DNA from: Stenopsyche tienmushanensis
Lineage: Eukaryota > Arthropoda > Insecta > Trichoptera > Stenopsychidae
Direction of reading: 5' to 3'
Assembly (NCBI GenBank): GCA_008973525.1
Contig: WACJ01000517.1
Span: forward strand, 1,116,001 to 1,180,000
DNA: 64,000 nucleotides
Below are positions 1 through 11,181 of the stretch, piece by piece; positions within the stretch are counted from its first letter, which is position 1, and every line of letters starts with the position of its first letter. Under the pieces are notes generated by a model. That model was given only the letters and a program-made list of their open reading frames with translations. It had not been told where the DNA came from and ran no database searches. The position numbers were made by a program, and so were the translations under genes.

Positions 1-3000
1 AGCTTGTTCTTGCTATTTTATAGCCACTCAATGCTCCAAATCTTTTCTATTTGTGTATTCAACTGAATTATCCATTCCACTTTCTTCCGAGTATCTCAAC
101 AATTTTATTATTTTAAGCTAAATGTAATATAATCATACTTTTGTATCTTAATTTGTACTATAGTTGTAGGTAAAATATCATACAGGGAGGGAAATTTGAG
201 TCTGATGTCTTCAGAAACATCAGAATGAATCGTGAATCTTAGTCAAGAGAATATGTCTTTTAGCTGGTTTTGGCCAAACTTGAATAAAGAATTCATTATC
301 ATTATAGTCTAGGAATAAAAAAAACAGTTTTTTTCCTAACCATCTTCCAACTTTCTTAAAAAAACGAGAAAGACTACGAATTTAGACGAAGAATTGAGGG
401 TAGCTATATCAAATATTCGACCTAATATTTCTGTTAAGCAGGGACGTCATTTTGGGTAGACAAAGGGAGAAAAATACCCCCACTTCCAGATTTGCTACCT
501 AAAGAGAGCCTTCAAAAATTAATAGAAATATTTTTAATAAAACGCATATAAATATAAAATTGCTTCTAGGGAAAAATTAGCTAACTAAATTTATTTTCAA
601 TATCAAACATTTTTTATATAGTTTAACTTAAAAAGAAAATATGTAATAAAAATTATGTCCACATATTTTTTTCGACTTAATTCTTAATTCTGGTGCACCG
701 TCTCTTTTTACCATGGTCAAAAGTGCACCATGACTTCAAAAAGGTTCAAAAATCAGATACAGATCCGATTAATTGGATGTTAAATAAAGGCTTTCATTGA
801 AGACATACCCTTTTTGTCAACCGATTCCATTGAATCTTAAAAAAATTATACGGACAAAAACAAAATGTCTGCATTTTAAGCTTACTGTTGTTTATTTAGT
901 CAACATTTAAGGACAAATACTAGGGTCTTAACATGTTTTTTGCTTTTTTTTGGGACACGTTGATCCCATTTTTATATTAAACCATAAATATTTTGTTTGT
1001 GAAACCTGAAAACATTTACACGCTTAGGTGGCGAAATGGAAAGTCTTAAACGTTGTGCCTTGGGAGGAGCTTTTTCACACCGAAATTAATTTCCTCGGTC
1101 CTGGAGCGAGCTTTTACTTTTATCTCGCAAAATAGGACTCCCACGTTTTTTAAGTGGGATTATTCCCGGAAGCTTTCATACAATACTTGGGAATTTATTT
1201 TGGGGATTTATTTGATTAAATATCGCCGGTAATAAAATGATTGAATTCACCCCATGGCTATTTGTCTTCGCACCCATATGCATCCGGATGACTTGATTTA
1301 AATGTTACATAAAATTGATGAAAGTCATCGACAGATTTTTCGGATGTATGCCTAAGAAATTCACACAACAGATAAAAATGCTATTTTTCAAGGGAATAAA
1401 TGTATCAAATGTTAACGTCTCAATAAATATAATACAATAGATTACTCAGATAGCTGAAAATGCTGTATGAGGGCGAATATTTAACTGAAAACATATTCGC
1501 TTGGATTCCCTAAAAAGAGAAATTTCGTTCTGTGTCACCACTTTATTAGAAATAGTCTAAGTGAATTTTCTCCTCGACGGTTATATATATTTTGAGAACA
1601 GAACCATGTGGAGCATTTTCAGAATATTACAATTTTTAGAAGAAACAATTGTGTTGTGTTCATGATATTCTCATAGATTGTGAAATGTGGCCATTGTTAT
1701 TTCATGGTTGATCATTGATATACACATATAATATGATGATCATTAGATATGAACATAATAATATCCCATATGGGAATAACATTGATAATCAACTATAAGA
1801 AACTGGAGCATAATAATATTGTTACAGTCAAATACAAAGGAGTGGTGTTGTTTTAGTGCCTGGAGTCTGAATATAAAAGAGTCAAGTTTAAATTCAGATT
1901 GTGGAAAAAGATTGAAAGGTCGTATATATTAATATTTCCTATTGATCGTCCCGATTTAAATTTAACCTGCGTCTGAAAAATGATGTACTATGACTATTAA
2001 TAAAGGCTTTTAAGAAAAGCTAGATTTGTACTCAATGTTAAAAAAGTAATAATTTCACCATTTTTAAAATTTAAAATGACAAAAACAGCCAAATTAATTA
2101 TCGCGATTAGTATCTCTATCGAAATTAAGGTTTTTAAATGAAGATATTTGCTTAAAAAATCAAAATTTTTATTATAGTGGTTGATTATACCATTAGAAGC
2201 TATAAGGAGACGAGGAATTTGAAAGACAGGAAAAGACCGGGTTGACGAAAATTTATTATGGACGCCGAGAATAATTTAATTATATTATCGTCCGAGAAAA
2301 ACTTTCAAACTTACTGTAATTTTATTTATTTTTATTCTTTAGTATGTTTAAGTGTGGTGGTTTTTAGATGAAAATATCTGTTTATCAAATAATAAAAGTA
2401 CGAATCACAAATTCAGTGATAGATATTTCCTGATTTTAAGGAATAAGCCCAGAATTCATACTTTGTTGAGTGGTATGTGTCAATCAGAAAAGCATTGTGG
2501 TAGCATTATTGTTTTCCACGTCGTTGTGGATTCTATTGAAAATCTTTCATATCTGGCTTTAATGTGGTATGTTGTAGTCAAAAGACAAACTAAATACTGC
2601 GTACCATGAAAATCAAAGTAAAATAGCATAGTAATATTTACATTAGCCTATTCTAAGATAAAACCTTGGCGACGTGCCTAATTGGTTGTTTTAAAACATT
2701 GATTCTATTTGATTTTTTTTATTTCATGGCCTAACAATTATTAATTAAACATTAATGAATAACAAACAATTTAAACATAGATCAAAGTTTTGATTTATTA
2801 ATTAGGCTTCTAAAAATGTTGATTTTTGATAATGTGTGAGCATGAGTTTAACATTTTTCATTATTATTTCTAAGCAATTTGCTATTTTTAAACTCTCAAT
2901 TAGATTTATATTATGCCTTGATTCGTTCTATTATGATGAGGCACGATCTATTGCGGCAAAAGTTACCAAATACAAACTAAAAAGGCTTAACTAGATATGC

Positions 3001-3965
3001 TTCTAATCTATTTACATCCGGGATATAGCTCTTTTCGTCTAAAGATCGTCAAGAATCTTGCAAATTTGTATATGAAATATAAAACATTTATCTTAAGTAA
3101 TTTAAACTTCCTTATTTAATTATGCCGGTAAACATTTCATCTATCATTACTTTAAAAAAATCAGTTGATTCGTGCGTTAATGAACTGACGATATACTCTG
3201 TGTTTTCCGGTTTCATAGACTTAAAATCTTAAGGACACGAAAGTTAAAGACTTAAATACATCAACCGGAAAAATTTAGGCACGCAAAATAAATTAAAACA
3301 CCCCATTCAAAATATAGCGACGGGTCAAAGATTATGATGAGGGTTCATTTTGTATTGGAATTTGACTGGGGGCGATTATTGCTTACAAAAGAATTCTTTG
3401 ATGAGTACTTAAGGGCACTCTTATTTATGAATTGTAAAACTGGAGCACCAAATTGTTATAATAACTAAATAATATATTTTTCATATTTTTTTTCAAGAGA
3501 ACTCTTAAAAGAATTGTCCAAAAATAGCCAAATGAAAATTGCACTTAAGTGAAGGCTTCAGAGTTATGTATGCGAACCATATACTTAGGGATAATTTAAA
3601 AGAAATAAAGGGTCTAAATGAGTGTAATAATGCTATAACTCCAATGGTCGATATTAGTAGTGAAGTAGTGGAATGCATTAGGGTGTGGTTACATTGGAGA
3701 GTGCAGTGCAAATGTTTGCTAAGTAGTTCAGTGAGTTAAAAGTTTCGGCGAAATATTATCGATTCACTACCATTTCCATCGTGTTATTCATGAAACGTTT
3801 GTGAATATGTTGATGAGACATATCACAAAAAATCTTTATATTTTAGGGTATAAAAAATGAACCATTTAGCAAAATCTGTAAAATTTAAAAACGTTGTTCT
3901 AACAGCACCCGATTTAATTTATTTAGATGATAATCTAATATTTAAAAATTAGTCTCTCTGTGTTC
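1..3965. other. AT-rich noncoding DNA, no supported feature
   Basis: Only short frames with random-looking composition occur here. A partial palindrome, AATATCCCATATGGGAATAA, lies at about 1760-1780. No exon carrying a TM1-like hydrophobic segment and a suitable donor was found. Confidence 0.6.
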
Positions 3966-4215
3966 GTATGTAATGCACTACCATACCGTTCATCAAAGTG
4001 CGATAAAACTTCGTCGCGTAAAATTGCGCAAGAAACATAGGCATAGTCTAATATACAAAAATAAAATGTTTGTTCGTATTTTATGCGTTGCCATATCGTT
4101 CATTCGATTGCAACAAAACTTTGTCAACTTATTGTTTGTACTTTCTCACATAATATAGGTATAGTACAATTAACTTACAGTAGATCTTATGTATAAAAAT
4201 CAATGTTTGTATGTT
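3966..4215 (-). repeat. Degenerate tandem repeat, about 2.3 units of roughly 110-130 bp
   Basis: Unit-like blocks begin TGTTCGTATGTAATGC, TGTTTGTTCGTATTTTATGC and TGTTTGTATGTTTGTTC. Each continues with CCATA(C/T)CGTTCAT and (A/C)AAAACTT(C/T)GTC. The same units occur, in the opposite direction, at 43675-43912. Confidence 0.75.
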
Positions 4216-5206
4216 TGTTCATATATATAATATAACCAACACAATAAAATAAATATAATTTATACTTTTCCCTTATTAATTTCAATAAGACGTATTCATT
4301 ATCGGAAAGAAAATTAATTTCATTCTTTCTATCATTTCTAATTAAATAAGATAACTCTTTCAAATTTCAAACGACATTTTTAGAATTATTACTTCTGTGG
4401 CGGCATCAGCTATCATTTCATCGTGTTATATGTATTTTAAAATATTTGTGAAAAATAAAGAAGCTAAAATCTTGGTTTAGGCGTTGAATCACACATTTCA
4501 ATTTAAAACTTTTATATATAACAAAAAATATTAACTATAATAGAGGAATAAAACAAGATTAACCATTAACAATCCTTCGGGAACATACTCAATATGTTGT
4601 CAAGGACATGATTTAATAAGATATTTTAGATGGTTGAGATGTGACTTTGAATGGAGCTTTGTATCAAAGTCAACCTTTAAATCTGTTAATATTTCTCAGT
4701 ATGTATTATTTATGGTTTTAGTGACTCAAGTGATTATTATAGTAGTTAAGATTATGTAATTCATAAAGGCTTCTAACATTGTTTATATATCCCCCTTCCT
4801 AAAATTACACATGAAAAAATCTTTCCCGAGAAGCATCTTAAACATAATATTTATAATGGATTCTTGATTAGTTCTGGGAGTATGATATTTAATTCTATTT
4901 TTAAAAAGAGTCTGAATCTGTAAAAATAATGTTTATGGATAAATTAAAATCGGAATAAATTAATATTTAAAATGATCGTATGTATCATAATTGGAAAATG
5001 ATAATGTATTATTTTCAAGTGTCTGCTATTAATTGGGTGTGCCATTAGTATTTATGTAAGAAGGGAGGAATTTATTAATTTCGAGAATATATTTTTTCGT
5101 AATCCTTCGGCTTTTATAATTGATTTTAACTTTCCAACAAATACTGTTTATTTATTTAAAACCTTAAGCGATCAATTCAGAGCGGATGTAAATTATATAT
5201 ATTAGA
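4216..5206. other. AT-rich spacer, nothing recognised
   Basis: No coding, RNA or repeat signal was seen between the tandem repeat and mariner copy 1. Confidence 0.6.
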
Positions 5207-5208
5207 TA

Positions 5209-6473
5209 AAGCGGAAAGAAATGTCTTTTTTGGTTGCGTCTTTGCCGTCAGTTTGCTTCAGGTTGCTGGCGAGTGAATACGTCAAGGTTGGTGCCATTTT
5301 GAAGCTCTGTTATTTGTCTTACTTTTTCAAACATTTTTATATTTTTTTAGCCATAGTGAAATGTCCAAGCCAGAAATTGATGAAACCCATTTGCGATCTT
5401 GTTTACTGTTTTTATTCGGTAAATGATTAAAAGCAAAAAAAGCTACCCAGAGCATCTGTGATGCATATGGCAACATATTGAATATTCGAAAATGCCATAG
5501 ATGGTTCAAAAAATTCAAAAGTGGCGACAGAAATTTGAAAAATAAACCAAAATCAGGACGACCTCCAATAAACGATGATGACGCATTGAATTATTTGGTA
5601 GAATCTGATCCTCGAAAAACAATAATTGGAAGGAATTATCGCTAGACATCGGTTCTCACTTTTCGACAGTAAAAGACCATTTGAAAAGACTCGGGAAAAA
5701 ACATAGACATGGAATTTGGGTACCGCACGAGTTGTCATCAACGGTTTTGGAACAACGGATAACCATTTGTTCATCGCTATTGTCCAGGTATAAAACCGAT
5801 CCATTTTTAAACAGGATCGTTACTGGGGATGAGAAATGGGTCTTCTATAACAGTCCGAGAAGGAAAAAAACAGTGGCTTTCTTGAAATCAAGTACCTGTT
5901 TCTATCCCTCGACCGTCATTATCCTTGAAAAAGTTTCTCCTTTGTGTTTGGTGGGATTTTTTTGCCGTAATTTACTACGAATCATTAAAACCTGGCCAAA
6001 CTTTCACAGCAGAGCTATTCTGTGCACAATAAGATAGGCTAAAAGCGGAAATGCTCAAAAAGCGATCAGTGCTAGTTAACAACCAAAGAATAATATTACA
6101 GTATGATAATGCAAGACCATACGCAGCAAAGATTACGCAGAAAAAAATAAGGGAGCTGGATTTGGAAGTGCTGCAACATCCACCATATTCTCCTGACATT
6201 GCACCTTCAGACTATCATCATTTCAAGTCATTAGAACATTCGCTTCGCGATAAAAAAATCACTTCTGTGGAACAAGTAAAAAATCATTTGGATTCTTACT
6301 TTAGTGAAAAACCGGCCGAATTTTACGAAAGAGGCATTAAATAGCTACCTAATCCGTGGAGGGCAATTATAAATAACAATGGAAATTATTTAATGGAGTA
6401 ATATTGTTATAGCTTTTATTAAAAAAATATTTTTTTCCTCCAAATAACAAAAAAATGACATTTCTTTCCGCTT
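5209..6473 (+). mobile_element. mariner element, copy 1, nearly full length (1265 bp), inactive
   Basis: Terminal inverted repeats AAGCGGAAAGAAATGTC (left) and its complement (right) are flanked by TA at 5207-5208 and 6474-6475, the target duplication of Tc1/mariner elements. The length is close to the roughly 1.3 kb usual for mariner. It encloses a disrupted transposase on the same strand. A second, shorter and inverted copy lies at 26933-27934. Confidence 0.93.
5361..6401 (+). pseudogene. mariner transposase (D,D34D type), disrupted
   Basis: This was a DDE/D cut-and-paste transposase. The start MSKPEIDETH and the helix-turn-helix region with CHRWFKKFKSGD are readable, as is the linker SGRPP. 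The first catalytic Asp lies in VTGDEKWVFY. The second (YDNARPY) and third (PSDYH) are separated by 34 residues, which is diagnostic for mariner. The distance to the last stop is 347 codons, the usual family length. It is dead: there is a TGA at 5424-5426, frameshifts between about 5640 and 6040 put the first Asp block in another frame, and an extra TAG follows the GIK motif at 6344 where the other copy reads lysine. Confidence 0.92.
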
Positions 6474-6475
6474 TA

Positions 6476-7408
6476 CCCAATAATTTATATACTTTCCTAT
6501 GTGTAAATTCCTATTATCATACATTTTTAAATAGATGTAAATTTAAAAAATCTAGTGATGTTGTTTTTATTGTACGAAAATAATTACAATTACAGGAAAA
6601 ATTAAGTTGGTTAACACAGTATTAAGTTTGCATTGGTTCGTATTCAATTAAATCAACAGAATATAAATGTCTCGTTTCTGCTCAATCCCAAATCCTCCAA
6701 ATAGTGTTTAAATTAAGACAAATTGATGGTGAATAATGAAATGTATAGTGTTTCCAAAGTTTGCTTCTGCGAAAAGTCCAAAATTATTGGATTTATTATT
6801 TAAATCGGGAATAAAATTTTAGATTTATTCTTAGAATCGTAATTTGTGTCTCCTTCATATGCGTAAATCAAATGAGAACAAATGCGTTCACTATATTGTT
6901 ATCGTTAAAGCTTCTTAGCAAAGTTACCTCATTGTTTAAATCTGGGTAAGTTACAAATCAGAATGGTTCTAAATTAGATCCAAACTTGATCATGCATGAA
7001 ACTTTGCTAAACTTACAATAGCTCTAAGTTTATGCTGTAGAAATCGTAAACCACGAAAAAACTCATTTCATGTAAGTATTCCAAGTGAGTTCCTTCACAG
7101 GTATAAAATTTTTAAATAAATAAATTAGATTAAGGAAATCAAAAGCTATGCCATTTTTTACAATTAGTTCAAGTTGGGAATTCGGAGATGCATCAAAAAT
7201 GATTGTCAAAAATGTCCAAAATCCAGGAATTAAATAAACTATTTCTAATTAAACTCAAAATTTTTGTCTGATAAAGCAAACTTGAAATTAAGAAGAGAAA
7301 TAAGTAGTTCAAAAACCGACTTTTTCATTTTTTTTTAAAGTCGTTTTTCTTTTCTAGCTTATTCTATCCTTTTCTGTGGGATCATTGCCAACCATTTTAA
7401 CATGGTTT
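6476..7408. other. AT-rich spacer, nothing recognised
   Basis: A GTAAGT donor-like site at about 6948 follows a short open stretch that lacks the G-N and hydrophobic pattern of TM1, so it was not called as an exon. Confidence 0.5.
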
Positions 7409-7412
7409 TTAA

Positions 7413-8111
7413 CCTGTTAAGCGGCGAAGTTCCTTTTCAATAACGCAATATAATACAGTGGGCGCGCACATTTTCGTTAGGACGTATATATACGTCCCGC
7501 CCACCTGGCGTGAGTTTATATTATTCATTTTTTTAACGATGCTTAGAATATATAAAAAAAATCTATGAAACATATTTTTTTTTATTTATTCAGATACATA
7601 AACATATAGAGAAGTTAACAAATACAAAACAATAAACAAAAGCGTATAAAAAAAATGGATACAGAGTTTAAAAAAATAAAATATATCTATACTTAAACTC
7701 AATTTCTGTGTGATATATTTTAAAACAGTTGTTGACATGTAGTGCTACCTTACAATCCGGATACCAGTATGTGGATTCTTTCCCATTTTTGTAATAAACT
7801 CGAAAGTTCCTGGCTTTAGTACCCTTTCATGTGTTCTTTGAAAATAAGTTTGCCTTTGAATTTTACCTTATGCTACTGATCACCGTTTACTAAGTACACG
7901 AACACCCCAACATAATAGCGAAGTGCAAACATTTTGCTACATATCTTAAACTTATGTCAAAACATGCATAAAAACTCACATATTCGTTAAACAAAAAAAG
8001 TCCCGCCTGGTTTAGGACTCAATATATATTTAGAGGACATATATATACGTCCTAACCAATTTCAATACTGTTTACGTTGGACGTATATATACGTCCCGCC
8101 CACTTAACACG
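7413..8111. mobile_element. piggyBac-like deletion derivative, 699 bp
   Basis: TTAA at 7409-7412 and 8112-8115 is the target duplication. The ends are imperfect inverted repeats: CCTGTTAAGCGG on the left, and CGTGTTAAGTGGGCGGGACG read inward from the right. The 18-bp palindrome GGACGTATATATACGTCC occurs at 7480-7497. Its GACG-ATATATA-CGTC core recurs at 8079-8096, both times followed by CGCCCAC, and a near copy lies at about 8034-8052. A transposase C-terminal remnant on the minus strand (7668-7802) supports the superfamily. Confidence 0.82.
7668..7802 (-). pseudogene. piggyBac transposase C-terminal remnant
   Basis: The minus strand encodes RVYYKNGKESTYWYPDCKVA followed by LHVNNCFKIYHTE and a stop. 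The family's C-terminal cysteine-rich domain usually reads Y-x-C-x-x-C ... L-C-x-x-x-C-F-x-x-Y-H. The spacing and the PDC, NNCF and YH elements fit, while one cysteine of the first pair is Tyr and another is His. Only this last 44-codon part remains and the rest has been lost from the element. The assignment rests on motif pattern rather than on a database search. Confidence 0.7.
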
Positions 8112-8115
8112 TTAA

Positions 8116-10458
8116 TAGCATATATAACACATGATTCAATAAGCTTATAGACACACCAAATGAAGTAGAAAAATTAAAAAAATCCTATGAACTTATCGAG
8201 TGATGTGTTATGTTTTTAAATTTTTTTCTGAATATTTGAACTCAAGATGATGAGTTACTAGCCAGACTGCTTAACTATAAGACTATATGTTACATGTACA
8301 AAACTTCTTTTTGCCAAGTTATTTCAATTAATAACTAAAATTGATCTAAAAATATTGTTGGTAGATTAAGGATTAAAGCTACAATCGTTTAATTAAATAG
8401 TTTTATTATATTAAATTCTATATTATGAGTTTTTGACTAATTAATTTAATTTATAAGCGTTTATCTTGCGGGTCAACAGAGTGAGTGTGTTGAAAGCTTT
8501 TTTTTCAGATAGTTGAAGTGGAATATTTACTTTGTTTCAGGTAAAATAATGAATAACTACTTATAACAAACACAATATGCTCATCAAAATGTTGTTAATC
8601 TATTTTTTATATATATATACAATACTTATCAGAAAATACAAATAATCCATTTTAATATTAAAGTTTAAAAATGCTTTTCAAATACTTGTTTCTATGAAAT
8701 AATTTTACATCATTGAAATTTAGACGAGAGGCTAATTGAATTAAAAACTCATCAAGATTGCATTCACACTTTATAAACTAAAAATTAATTCATAATTAAA
8801 TTTAGTCTAATATTTATCATTGCTACATTTCAATTATATGTATGAATATTCTAACTTCGACGAAGGGTATTTTTGAAGAAACAAACATATACGTAATTTT
8901 GTAGAAAACTGTTTGAGACGCAGATTTTGCTTATTACCCGAGACAAAGCCTACTTTCACCAGGCTGATGTAAATTACCAAAAGATGACGTCGTAAATTTA
9001 ATGTCATGCAAATTATTCAAATTTCAAAACATTAAGTATAATATTTATTTAATAAATACATACTCTGAGAATTTAGTCGACTACATGTGGCACTAAAAGA
9101 AGGTTTTAGATAATATTTACTAAGAAATTTTATATCTTTAAGTGTTCTTTTAGTTTTATTGAACTTAGAAATAATATAAAGTTTGCAGGAGCTAGTTTTA
9201 TTGACTTCAGTTTATTGTAGCCATGAATAATTATATTTCACTGGCAAGGCGGGCATGCTAAAAATATATTTTCACTTTACAACATTCGAAAGATACACGT
9301 TATTATTTAAAATTTAAAATTTAGATATTTGTGAATTGGTTAAAAATATTTTTGTTAATTGTTAATTGATCAATCAATCAAATTGGCAATAAATTTGGCG
9401 GACGGAGCAAATATAAATGAAACTTACGAACGGAGCGTAGGCGTTGATATTAAGGTTGATTGGTGAACGCTTAATTATGTATCAGCTTGGCGCACATTTA
9501 AATTCATAACATGTTTTATATTTTGATTATTTCAAATAGAAGACTACTGGAATGATGGTGGGGTTATTTAAAGAGAGATGATGGAGCTAGGCAAGACAGA
9601 TGGGCTGTAAATCAATGAAAAAATGGATGGATGATCATTCTTCACAATTTTTTTTTATCCGTGATATCTGTGATATTACTTTACGCAAAGCACATTTTGT
9701 TCGTTTCCTTCAAGCACATAAATTCATTCTTGCTGAAAAAAAAAAAATGGAAACAGCTCTCGAACGCTTATTCGTCTATTCGTTTTTACGGTCCATTTTG
9801 CATTTTCAAACAAAAGGCAAATATCGGCAATAAACGGAAGTTTGTGTTTTATTTTTTAAGGGCGAGCAGAGCGTTATCGCTGAATAAAAATTGGAAAAGG
9901 CACTTAAAATATCTTTTGAATGTTTTTTAGCGAATTTCGCTACACAAACTTCGTCATCCTGAAATGTTAAGAGACTAAATGTATGAGAGCCTTAGGGTCG
10001 ATAGCTCATTATGAATAAAAATGTTGAGTATAATCTCTCAATAACTCTTTATAATTTTCTTACTTTTCTTCTTTAAATCGGTATAAGCCATCTCTATAGA
10101 AGACTTTGCAGGGAAAGAGTTTGGATTTATGAGTGTGTAGCAAAACTGACATTATTTTAAAAATACTTTTTGATTGATTTCATGTGTATTTGGAAGAAAA
10201 ATTCTATACTCTCTAGAATCTATGAATGAGTAGCAAAATTATCATTATGTAAAAATATAAAATATAAAAATGATCAGTATTTAATTTTCAAATTCAGGAA
10301 ATATGGTACGGTGAAATTTTTTTCCACAACCTGGATTCTGTCTTCTGTCTGGATATTTCTCTTCTTTCTTATCACTATATATTTATAGAAAATATGTTCA
10401 ACCTTAATTAAACAAAAATGGTATAATAAAACTAATTGATGAGAATATTTATATATGG
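8116..10458. other. AT-rich spacer, nothing recognised
   Basis: Two overlapping short frames at 9600-9930 read as AT-driven noise (runs of Phe, Lys and Leu). No transposon ends were seen. Confidence 0.55.
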
Positions 10459-10462
10459 TTAA

Positions 10463-11177
10463 GGGACGTTTCTACCATGTTGAGCCTAAAAGTTATCGAT
10501 TTTTTAATATTTTTTTATGCGAAAAGTATTAAATATAGAGTGTTGATATTTAGTATGTAGAGTAGGCGATCTTTATTGAATATAAAAATATTTTAAAAAG
10601 TTTGACAAAGTATAGTAGTGGGAATGGGGGGAGCCACGTATGTCGGTGCGCGAGCGATAACATTATTCATCATGGAAGTCCTAAGTCCTGAATAAGTGAT
10701 TTTCAGTAAAAAAAATTAAACATATTTTTACTTTATATAATATTGTGTATATCTTAACTAAAATTAAGTAGAAATATTGAAAAATTAAAAAAAAGTAGGA
10801 CGATCGAAAAAAAAATTGTGTTTTTACCAACATTTTTTGTTCATTAAATTAACATTTTTGAATATTTTTGGATAGTTGTAATCTATACGATGAAGACGTT
10901 TATTATACACGTGCTTGTTAAATTTCATGAAGAATGCTTATCTAGGGCATGTGGGAGCACTTCCATGATCTTGGAAAAAGTAATTTCGAGAAAAACGCGT
11001 TAAAAGTTTCTTTTCTCCTCAGTTTCGCGAAGCGCAGCTTCTCTTCGTTGGCCTATAACTTTGCGAATTTCATTTATATCGACTTGAAATTTACTGAAGG
11101 TATTTTTAAGCATTGGTTCTTTCCGATACATGAATAAAAACAAGATTTTTTTTGAACCAACAAGGTACAGACTACCC
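10463..11177 (+). mobile_element. TTAA-flanked non-autonomous element, copy 1 (715 bp)
   Basis: TTAA lies at 10459-10462 and 11178-11181. The left end is GGGACGTTTCTACC and the right, read inward, is the diverged GGGTAGTCTGTACC. An inverted second copy at 59632-60368 matches over most of its length, for example a block around TCTTTCCGATACATGAA near this copy's right end and TTTGACAAAGTATAGTAGTG near its middle. No open reading frame of note is present. The GG-starting terminus with TTAA target resembles Kolobok-type MITEs more than piggyBac, which is an inference. Confidence 0.8.
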
Positions 11178-11181
11178 TTAA

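Noticed and set aside
5221..5430. Open frame of 69 codons beginning inside the mariner terminal repeat
   Set aside because: It runs through the mariner 5' leader and then overlaps the true transposase start in the wrong frame.
6861..6950. Possible exon before a GTAAGT donor, with the right phase to join exon A
   Set aside because: The peptide (ending SLFKSG) lacks a TM1-like hydrophobic span and the G-N pair, and the intron would be 8.5 kb with no other support.
7413..7440. Calling the 7.4 kb element a Kolobok-type MITE because of its TTAA flanks
   Set aside because: Its interior encodes a piggyBac-type C-terminal cysteine region and its ends start with C, so piggyBac-like fits better.
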